Shown: positions 48,481 through 57,388 of the stretch, piece after piece
Position numbering within the stretch: position 1 is the first letter of the stretch
Layout of the letters: every line of letters starts with the position of its first letter
Source of the DNA: Prosopocoilus inquinatus
Taxonomy: Eukaryota > Arthropoda > Insecta > Coleoptera > Lucanidae
Assembly (NCBI GenBank): GCA_036172665.1
Contig: CM069871.1
Coordinates: 57,348,713 to 57,412,712, forward strand
DNA: 64,000 bases
Direction of reading: 5' to 3'
Translations under genes and position numbers: made by a program
The notes under the pieces: generated by a model
Databases searched by the model: none
Seen by the model: only the letters and a program-made list of their open reading frames with translations
Told to the model about the DNA's origin: nothing

Positions 48481-48936
48481 GAGAATGATACGAGTCACCT
48501 GCACATAAAAAAACAAAATTTTTTTTACACAAGTGGGGTCGAGAAGAAACAATTTTTTATTTATCTTTATCTAGAATTATGTGTTTTAGTTTATATGACA
48601 TAAAATAAACTTACCTGAAGCCAAAAACCTTAGTGTTAAAGCTAACCTTTCCTGTGGTTTAATAGACTCGCGCATATTGGTATCCACTTTCATTATTCTA
48701 TCATGAATTAAACTTAATAGTAAATTAAAATCTTCCTCTGACATGCGCAAAAAATTTTTGAACTGTTTAGGATCTTCATTTCTAAGTTCTTGTAGTAACT
48801 GTGCATGAGCACCAAGAGTTGCTCTTCGGGCAATCCAATTTCTTACCCATATGCGCTTCTTCTTGATAATCCTTCTTTTTCTAGTTATTATTAATGCCAC
48901 AGCAACAGCTGCTGCAAGTCTTTTTGTGCGTGACAT
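47063..48936 (-). CDS. HARBI1-like PIF/Harbinger transposase, three exons
   Basis: Exons 48936-48615, 48498-48383 and 47884-47063 splice in phase to 420 codons including the stop (419 aa). The start is MSRTKRLAAAVAVALI. The joins restore family sequence: ...FLASG|DSYHSLMYLFRIP and KKYFK|VPTTEEEWLLHA. The DDE nuclease follows: CVGALDGKHITM (first Asp), VVANDAFALKPYL (second Asp) and RRIVENVFGIMANRFRIL (Glu). Length and order match full HARBI1-type transposases, with no stop or frameshift. It cuts the element at its TIRs and inserts at TWA targets. Exon 3 lies inside the antisense accessory gene's first intron, and exon 2 overlaps that gene's last exon. Confidence 0.9.
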
Positions 48937-49182
48937 ATCTACACCTGCACGCAAACCTAGTGTGGCAAGCAAAAATCACGGTGCAGATCTTGTTGAAACA
49001 CTTCAACATCTTGTTGAAAACTTTACCGTGTAAACATCAGTATAATTACTTGCTGGACAGTACTCTCCAGATAGGATTTTCCGACATTATTTACTCATAT
49101 TTTTGCTCTTCGTGTAAACGATTGCGCAAGTTACTATCGGAAGTACTGTCGCAAGTTGCTTTCACGTGTAAACCAGCCATTA

Positions 49183-50036
49183 AGGGGGTGCGCAACTTTC
49201 TTTAAAGTTTCTCCTGCGGGGCGACGGTAAGGGGTGAGGAACACTGGAGGGCGTGGTCTTGACCGACCAAAATGTGACGAGAAGCTAGATAGAAATATTC
49301 CATAAATAGAATTTTGTGATGTCACGCTAGGAGTGGGGTTGCGCCAATGCGTAGACCGAGAAATATTTTCAATTCCAAGATAAATACTTAATGTATGGCA
49401 AACTACTTTGGAATTAGACGTATGGACGTATAATAACACATACATAACCCATACCTGTATTAATTTAAACAATAAATAACAAGTAATTTAAATATAATGT
49501 TGACAATCTTATACCACAGAATACACAAAAGGCAAACTCTCAAATGGCGGTAAAGATTGCGCATCCAGATGGGCAGATGAATCGGCTATGTCTACGGTTA
49601 GATTTGATTGGCCCGGCATTTTTTGTATGCAATAGTTTGAGATTATCAAATTTTGATTGCCTTCTACTTAGTCTAAAAACTCTTATCTTTCGATTCGATT
49701 TTTACTAAAAGCCGTAGGTATCAAGTTGTCGCACATATAGCGCGGCGAAGAATATTTCTTTTGCTGTATTGTTATGAGAGTACGCACACTGTTGCGACCC
49801 GGGGCGAACCGCGGCGCCGCTATACCCAGCTAACGAATTCTTGTTTGTATTTAGTTGATTTAAAATTTCTGAACGTTGTAGTTTTAGATCGACTAATCAC
49901 GAATAGAGCAAATTTGTGTCAGTCGTAGATGACAGTTCATATTACAGCTACTCAGCAAAAGTTTTAGTATCGTTAAATTTACGTCAAGAAAAGTGTTTTG
50001 GCGGCGACAGTAAATGAATTAGATAACCATATGTAA
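49183..50036. other. Gene-free region
   Basis: No exon recognised. The first ~150 bp are GC-richer (CTCCTGCGGGGCGACGG) than the surroundings, and may belong to an older repeat into which the Harbinger element inserted. Confidence 0.35.
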
Positions 50037-50901
50037 AGGTGCGTTTAGACTTGAGCACGCACGCACTGATCCTCCGCGAACGCTCAAGTGTAAACGGCTA
50101 TGCGCGCACGCTCACGTTGTGTTTTCCTGTGCGCGAACAGCTGCGAGCTCGAATAGCCGTAAATATGATCCCCTTTGGTGCATTTAGATGAGCACACACG
50201 CACTGATCCACCGCGAATGTTCAAGTGTATACATCTATGCGCGCACGCACATCATACGCGAATAGCTGGCAGCGCGATCCGCTTGGTGTCGGTCTCGGGT
50301 ACGTGCTCAAAGGAATTAATGAATGCGTAGTTTGAACGAGAAAAAAGTCGCATATTGAAAGCCACGCGACACAGCTCTCGTAGAAAAGGTTTCTGAATTT
50401 TCAGTTAGCCATGGAATAGACTAATGAAACAGCTTTGTTGCTTTGCAAGATTATAAAAAACTGCCTATTTTATGGAATGTGAAGCACGCAAAATATTATT
50501 TTTAAAAAATGACCTACCAGGAGCTAGTGAACAAATTAAATATTGAAAATTTAGGCAGTGCGGAAGCACAAAAAAAGATAAAATGTTTCTTGGAGCGGTT
50601 TTAGTTATTGTAGTAAAATTTTTGAATTACTTATGACAACTCTCTGACACTAAATAATAAGTAGAGTAATTTATTTTGTCTCTTATAAAAAGTAGGCGCT
50701 TACCAGGAAAGTCGACGTCTCGTTCGAAATTCTTTTTTTAATTAAAATATGAATCACAATTACACAGCCGCTGCTGTTTTGTCGTCCATTGTGTGCGCGA
50801 ACAACTGGATCAGCCCATGCGCCAGAAAATAAATGCTCGTGAGCGCGAACGAATGCCGTGCGCGTATACTCAGCTCGTTGTGCTCAAGTCTAAACGCACC
50901 T
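50037..50901. mobile_element. Decayed Harbinger-like element
   Basis: A 22-bp inverted repeat starting AGGTGCGTTTAGACTTGAGC is perfect at both ends. Subterminal direct repeats (ACTGATCCTCCGCGAA..., ACTGATCCACCGCGAA..., each followed by TATGCGCGCACG) recur at 50072 and 50199. A decayed MADF frame lies inside. Target duplication is not clear (TAA left, TAT right). TIR style, subterminal repeats and MADF remnant place it near PIF/Harbinger. Confidence 0.65.
50428..50604 (+). pseudogene. MADF-domain fragment in the decayed element
   Basis: The frame reads VALQDYKKLPILWNVKHAKY, hits a TAA at 50503-50505, then continues KMTYQELVNKL and AQKKIKCFLERF to a stop. LWNVKH-x-Y followed by a basic helix is typical of MADF domains. 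The first part and any BESS motif are missing. It is a relative of, not a copy of, the accessory gene at 46638. Confidence 0.6.
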
Positions 50902-52679
50902 TATTTTCGGGCGCATACATGTTCCCATGGCCAACCATATTAACAATTTCAATGAAAAACTGCCGAATATCCGTAATTTTTTTAAATAAACATATCGAAT
51001 GATACATCGCTGGAAAGGTAATTTTTTTGCAATCATGGCCTACTAGGGTTTCCATTAAAAAACCGAACTTTATGTCATAACTCGAAAATAGGAATTTATA
51101 TGGAAAATTTAGTTCGACTAATTAATTAAGAACATAATTCAGTACAACTTTTGCCTTTACAACTTTTCTCTAAAATCAAGAATAACCGAGCTATTTGCAT
51201 TTAACGAAATTATAGAAAATCAGTTTTTTCGAAATATCTAGCCAACCATGAACTTTAAATAAGAAACAAAAACCATATTAAACTGACTACCTAAAACTAC
51301 AAATCTTTCCTCATTTAACCGTCTCTCTAACTCTGCTAGTTTCCAAGATCCTCGTGCTAAACATTGAAAAAACTCACCCTTTGTATTAAAATAATTAAAT
51401 TAATGACGCGCCTCTTATTCTGGTAATGTTTATTTTATATTGAATTACTTAATTGATTATTAGAAATAAAAGTGCTTAAAATTCTTAGCAGAACATAGCA
51501 TGAAGCTAGGAGTTAACAAAAAGAACAATTATATTAATAAGTGCGAATTGTAAAATTTCATTTCGGGTTTGAAATGTATTCTAAAACTGTCAAGTTTAGT
51601 CAACTGGTTAAAACCGGTTAAAACTTACCATGGGGCGGAGCTAGCACGGTTGTTAATTCATTTCAAATACTGCGCCATCTGTTCGAAAAGAATGGAATTT
51701 AAAATTTTATTTATTAAATAACTGGTTTTCTAACAATTTTTTTACTTTTCTGACTTTACTAAATTAAACTATAACATAAATTACATGACTGTAAAGAAAG
51801 GTTTTTTCATATTTTTCAAAGTAACTTTGAATATTTACAGTTTCAAATATAGTGTTCAATACAAATATTATTTATACAAAAATATAAAGTAAATTGTCGA
51901 TTCTAAGTCTTTAGCGCCATAAATAAAGGGTTTAGTAATGCGTATGTCAAATTTCAAAAGAATAGGTGCATTTTTCACGGAAATATTTAATTTCTACGCA
52001 CTATTGAATTAGCAATACTCTGGTATATGTCGCGCTCCCCCTTAAGCGAAACAATTTCGTAGACATATCTAAATGATTTTTTATCTTGTACTAGTATATT
52101 CTAGATTGGGTAAAGCAAGCGAAGATCAATGACGGCGATCTTCAAAAAGAAACTTTTCTGATGTGCATATAATACTTCTTGAAGGGTGGGATGAAGAAAT
52201 CGAGTTTGCTCTTGTAGACTTTACGAGAAAGTAGCTACTGTTAGCTGCTTTTCTTTTATCCAGTTTTCAGATGACTTCACCCAACACCGTGTTCAATAAC
52301 CAGCCTGAGTCACCGCGTAGGAATATCAGACCTCAGACCTATTATCCAGTTTCTGTGGACTGCCTGTTAAGCCATGAAAATCTAAGTGCTCCGCTTGCTA
52401 ATAAGGGCGGAAAAATAACTTAAAATGGTGAATTTCTATACTGGACCTCATTTCACATTAATCAATTTTGAAATAGAGGTTTCTCCTAGTAATGAATCAG
52501 GCCTACATGAAGTGGGTATTACCTCACCTCTCTATTCGTTCCTTTTCACAACAGCTGAATAAAATGTCAAAATTTTACCTCTCCTTTTACTATCTTCGTG
52601 AGCTAGTTTTTCCTGCCTTTCTTGAAATTATGTCACCTTACTTAAATAAATTGTAAATAGAAATCAACCATTACTTTTA
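50902..52679. other. Gene-free region
   Basis: Long AT-rich stretch without recognisable exons, paired element ends or tandem repeats. Confidence 0.35.
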
Positions 52680-52950
52680 TAAATAGCTAAAACGGTGACA
52701 TCCTACGATCGCTTTTTGGCCTCACATTGCATTAGGTTAGACAAATTGAAGCCAGCTTGCTACATAATAAGTCATCTCATGCAAGGCGGTAATGCTTGCG
52801 AATATCCTCGGTCGAATCATTTTGGTTTGCAGTGGAACTCTCGAGGTACGTTTCTGCTGATAAAGCCCCAATAGGGATAAAACAGGTGTACAGAGGCTGC
52901 TCTAGGGATTCACTGCAATCAAAAACGATTTGCAACAATTTTTTCTATTA
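52680..52950. repeat. Dispersed repeat, most contiguous copy
   Basis: Begins TAGCTAAAACGGTGACATCC and includes CATGCAAGGCGGTAATGC and CTGCAATCAAAAACGATTTG. Parts match 31845-32330, 45836-46190, 41945-42040 and 1-100, in varying orientation. It shows the order of segments uninterrupted. Non-coding. Confidence 0.7.
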
Positions 52951-53587
52951 CTTTTATAGTTGAAGGTAGCTCAAACATTGATAGGCCAAATTTTTAAGCT
53001 GCTGACAGGGGTAGGAAGGTAGGCAAAACTGCTACACTGCTGTAGCGAGGTTTGTCGTAAAATTTTACGAAATATTTAATGCTCGGAAACGATGCCAACT
53101 ATGCTATAATTATAGCATTTATGCTGTAACAAAACGCAGAATGCTATATAATTTGTGTTACTTTCTACTTTTGATTTTTCTCTGTGTATAAGAAGCTGCT
53201 AACTAATAGTTCTTTAGTATTGAACACTTTCTTGTGTGGGAAAGTTTTGTTTAATTTCGTTGTGAAATGGAACGCAGAACACATACTACCGAAAGAGATA
53301 ATCATTCCATTTTATACTGTCATAGAACCAACGATACCTGTTATTATTACTGCAACCGTAACCAATATTTATTTATTGGGCTTGCCGCCGGCCGTACCAT
53401 AAAAGCAGGTCAGCCGGCTAAATGTTGTTAAGGTTCATAATTGCAAAGCACGGATATTCGTACGGCCAGTGGTATTTCATTTCGTCTTAAAACTTTTCGA
53501 CACCGCTGTACCTACTCGACGCCCTTATGCAAAACAATAAAATTGATGCCCCTCTTAAAAAAATCGGAATAAATGCACGTGAATTTA
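52951..53587. other. Gene-free region
   Basis: Contains a run of ATGCTATAATTATAGCATTTATGC-like short palindromes near 53105. No gene is supported; the open frame at 53184-53402 has no recognisable motif. Confidence 0.35.
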
Positions 53588-53589
53588 TA

Positions 53590-53921
53590 CAGAGTGTCTA
53601 AAAATGGTTAACCTCTATCTTTCATAAGCTGACTTTATTAATGCCTGTTGTATGGAGACTATGAAATCTTTCCAGATTTTGTTTAAGTTTGAAAATGTTC
53701 TTTATTTTTCCAATATTTGTGTTGAAAAATTTACTTTAACAAATTTTTGCTTAATTTTGGAACAATTTAAAAGTATGCTAACGAAATTTTTGGAAAAATA
53801 TTATAAATACTTCATACTGTCGCTTAGGAAAATTTTGTTTGTTTGTGATTTTAGAGTCGAATAGGGTTGATAATATGGAACGTATACTTAAATAAAGAGC
53901 CCATTTTTTTGAGGCACCCTG
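53590..53921. mobile_element. TA-flanked MITE (Tc1/mariner type)
   Basis: CAGAGTGTCTAAAAATGG at the left is mirrored by CCATTTTTTTGAGGCACCCT with a final G, each bordered by TA. It is 332 bp and lies just beyond the 3' end of the desaturase-like gene. Non-coding. Confidence 0.7.
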
Positions 53922-54181
53922 TATACAGTTTCTTTTATTAGATTTAACCAAAATTATTGTACCTTTTCAAAAATTAAAACTCGTGGCGGCGTACTTAATT
54001 TTCTTTACTAGGGACTGGCATGACGGGACCTCATGAACACATGTCATATTAGCGTGAAGAAAAAAACAAAAAGTTAATAAAGAAATAAATTTAATCATCT
54101 CATATAGCCATGTGGAAAATATATTACAAATAAAATTCACAAATTTATGTAAGTTTTTCTATTTATTAATCAATTATATAA

Positions 54182-57100
54182 TCAATTGCTAGCGTGTGCG
54201 TTTACGATTTCAAAATTTTGAATTTCCGAAAGACATTCCGATATGGGTTTGTGGTTCAACGCGGACATTTGAATGGCTTTGCCTATTGTCGGGCCATCCA
54301 TTGTTTTTAAATGCGTCGCCATTCCTAATAATTTGCATATGTTAATGAAAACCGACGCCAGATCATTGCCGTAACCTCCATATTCGCTGGTTCTGTAATC
54401 CCAAGGAGCCATGTAATGGTAAGGAAGCCACTCTTGCTTTTCTATCAATTCTAACAAATTTTGCGTCTTAAGATCGCTAAAATAAAAAAAGATGTTATAC
54501 GTTAGGCACTTAATACCGTGCAACCAAATACATTTTCAATAAAGATAAGCTATGGAAGAAAAAAGGTTTGTTTGAGATTAGTACGTGGGATGCTGAAAAA
54601 TTTTCTGGAATCTAGTAGGTCTAGAATTGTTAGCGTATCTCAACTGTCATATTTGAAAAATTTAACGTTTTTCGCCTATAATTCTATTGACAGTTCCTAT
54701 CCAAGTGAACTAGTTTTGTTTGTACAGCACTTGAGAAAAAGTAATTTCGTGTAAATATGGAAATCTCGCGTGAAAATTTTCGTGCCGTGATTTTTTACGA
54801 TTTCAAATGTGGTCTAACGCCGAAACAATGCCTCGATCGGCTTCATTTGGCTTTTGGAGATGAAGTACCATCAAAGAGCAGTGTTTATAATTGGTTTGCC
54901 GAATTCCAGCGTGGACGTACCTCTCTCAGTGACGAATTTCGTGAAGGTCGTCCATCAACATCTGTTGTTGCCTCTAACGTAGATGCTGTGCGTGAAATGC
55001 TTGAGCGAGATCGACATGTGACAGACCGTGAGATTCAAGCATCCTTACGCATTGACATGAAAGCAATACACCAGATTTTGCATGATCATTTGAACGTACG
55101 AAAGTTTTGCAGTCGTTGGATTCCACACAATTTAACAGAAGCGCAAAAGCAGGGTCGTGTCAAATGGTGCGAAGAAATGATCAAGAAATTCAATGGAGGT
55201 CGTTCAAATTTAGTTTATAACATTGTTACCGGTGACGAAACGTGAATCTATTCGTACGAGCCAGAAAGTAAACGACAATCTACCGTTTGGGAATTTCAAA
55301 ATGAACCAAAACCAACAAAAGTTGTCCATTCACTCAGTGCTGCGAAGCAAATGATTGCTTGTTTCTTTGGTTTAACTGGACATGTAGCAACCGTGGCTTT
55401 AGAGGATCGAAAAACCGTGAATGCTGATTGGTATACTACAATTTGTTTGCCGGAAGTCATCGATCAAATAAGAAGAAACAATCGAAATCGACGAATTATT
55501 CTCCATCATGACAACGCCAGCTCTCACTCAGCCCGTCAAACACATGATTTTTTGTCCAACAAAAATGTTGAATTAATGACTCATTGTCCATATTCACCTG
55601 ATTTATCACCTAATGATTTCTTTTTGTTCCCAAATATCAAAAATAAAATGCGTGATGAGCGATTTTCTAACGGCTGAAGCAGCGGTTGAAACATTCCGGA
55701 CACTGGTTTCTGAGGTACCATCTTTAGAGTGGAAAACGTGCTTTAGAAATTGGTTCGAGTGTATGCAAAAGTGTATTGATATCAAAGGCGAATACTTCGA
55801 AAAACAATGATACCGTTTACCAAATTTCATATGCGTTTCTTCATATTGTTTCCAAAAACTTTTCCAGCAGCCCACGTACATTAATTTATTTATGAATTAA
55901 CAACTACGTTAACTGTTAACTTTATTTGGACATAAGGTATGGGATATATGAAAAAATTTAATGATAATAGTTGATGTAATTTTAACACTTACTTTTGTCC
56001 AGATCTAAGACTCCAGATTTTAATAGAACTGCTGACGAACCACGACAAATTTAATGCCAAAGCCATCCGCAGTATTCCAACAACAAATCCCGAAAAGTAA
56101 AGCGATTCTCCCCAATATTCGGCAGGTGCATTTATAGGAAGTAACACCGTAACTATGAGAAAGAGGGCCCAATAGTATCTAAAAACAATAATGTATTAAA
56201 TATTTTACCAATATAAATATAAGATGTGCTCACTTTTTCTGAAACATGACCACCGGGTCATTTTCAATATCGGACATGTCTACTTCTGCCCTGACTTGAT
56301 GTAAACCGTTCGTGATTTTGTTCATTTTACTCATTACATGAACATGAAAGAATCCTTTGTTTATGTTGAAAGGATCTATATTGGTTCCGAAATGTTTGTG
56401 GTGCAGCCTGTGTTCTAGGACCCAATTGTAAATTGTCCCCTAAAACTCAAAATATCACAGAAAAAACATCAACAGGAATACTTAAATAAAATTAGCGTAC
56501 TTATTTAAAATTTTGTCTTCTTACAGTTAAAAACATTAAGGCATTTAAGTGACCAAATTCTTTGATACCGAATTACATGTGAACTATATGTAGGTATACC
56601 AATTGCCTACAGACAAATGTATCGTTTACTCGAATTTAATGGGATGACTTTAGTATTGCGATCAACGATTACAGCACATCCCATCAGGATCTTACTCACG
56701 GCGCTGAATTGTGTTGGGTGGGAGATAGTAATGCGTTCTTGAATTACTTGTGCAAGACCGTATAGCAATTTGCATAAGAGCAAGGAGTTATTTTGGAGTA
56801 AACACGGTGAAGACGACGATGACAATATCGAAGTTGAGTGTGAATTTTGGATTATTTAACGCGAAGACGCTTGCTTTATCTCAAAATTTTTCAAGACGGA
56901 CAATGGAGTTATTAGCTTCTATAACAATTTGGAAGAAACCTATGCATTTGCTAATCCCATATGACTCTATAATTTCAATGAAGGCTTTTTATTTAACGTA
57001 AAAATTAAAATTTTAATCACATCATCATTTAAGCTGTCAGTTGTTTTTCTCTCATGCAAAGCGCTATGTTAGATAAGGCGTAAGACGACCGTATATTGGA

Positions 57101-57287
57101 AGGTGAAGTATGTAAGCCCCCCAAAAACCAAGGAAAAGTTTTCAATAATTGTTTACCTCTCCAACAAGAGTCTGGCATAGCATGAGAAAAATTCTTAATT
57201 TCAAATCTGCTGTGTATGATCTGTGGGTCCACAATCTGTGTGCTCCCGCCGTTGTCCCTATGTAGCTAAGACCAACTATCAATAAAC
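54182..57287 (-). CDS. Divergent acyl-CoA desaturase-like gene, four 3' exons
   Basis: Exons 57287-57157, 56439-56234, 56178-55993 and 54476-54182 have GT/AG borders and join in phase. They encode the C-terminal two thirds of an ER-membrane acyl-CoA desaturase-type protein. His box 1 (AHRLWTHRSY) and box 2 (EHRLHHKHF) are present, followed by NIDPFNINKGFFHVHVM and two hydrophobic segments. Box 3, normally HNYHH before PWDYRT, reads LPYHYMAPWDYRTSEYG, so two of three His are lost. The preceding NSxxH region reads VSSSIKIW, losing Asn and His. From published SCD1 structures these residues hold the di-metal centre, so I infer little or no desaturase activity. Yet frame and splice sites are preserved, suggesting selection. 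N-terminal exons were not found to 64000. A mariner sits in the intron between the last two exons. Confidence 0.85.
54584..55876 (+). mobile_element. DD34D mariner inside a desaturase intron
   Basis: Ends CGTGGGATGCTGAAAAATTT and the inverse CGTGGGCTGCTGGAAAAGTT (right, reverse complement) are about 28 bp and flanked by TA (54582-54583, 55877-55878). The 1293-bp length is typical of mariner. It lies antisense to its host gene within the 54477-55992 intron, which would otherwise be about 220 bp. Confidence 0.92.
54757..55810 (+). pseudogene. Mariner transposase with one nonsense and one frameshift
   Basis: The frame begins MEISRENFRAVIFYDFKCGL, with the paired-like HTH (KSSVYNWFAEFQRGR, GRPSTSV) and the catalytic segments VTGDET, HHDNASSHSARQ and YSPDLSPNDFFLF. 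Thirty-four residues separate the last two aspartates (DD34D). At 55243-55245 TGA replaces the Trp codon expected after GDET. Near 55667 one extra base shifts the frame, and the true C-terminus (EAAVETFRTLVSEVPSLEW to YFEKQ) continues in another frame to 55810. With only two lesions it is a recently inactivated copy. It is unlikely to supply transposase. Confidence 0.93.
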
Positions 57288-57388
57288 CTGTAAAAGAAAT
57301 TACGTTTCAATATTTCAATCTGATAAAAATTTTAACATCTGACAAAAATTTAAATTTCAAATGTGTTCAATTTCATTTGATATATGTA

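Larger units (their letters stand above)
46358..49179. mobile_element. PIF/Harbinger transposon with transposase and MADF gene
   Basis: Terminal repeats TGGCTGGTTTACATG (left) and TGGCTGGTTTACACG (right, reverse complement) are flanked by TTA at 46355-46357 and 49180-49182, the 3-bp duplication expected of this superfamily. Subterminal regions share GAGAGTACTATCCAGCA / GAGAGTACTGTCCAGCA and other AGTACT words that may be binding sites. It is 2822 bp and carries a HARBI1-like transposase on minus and a MADF/BESS protein on plus with interlocked exons. The transposase frame is intact, so the copy looks young. Confidence 0.92.

Noticed and set aside
53184..53402. 72-aa hydrophobic frame
   Set aside because: No recognisable family, no splice partners and AT-rich composition like the flanks.
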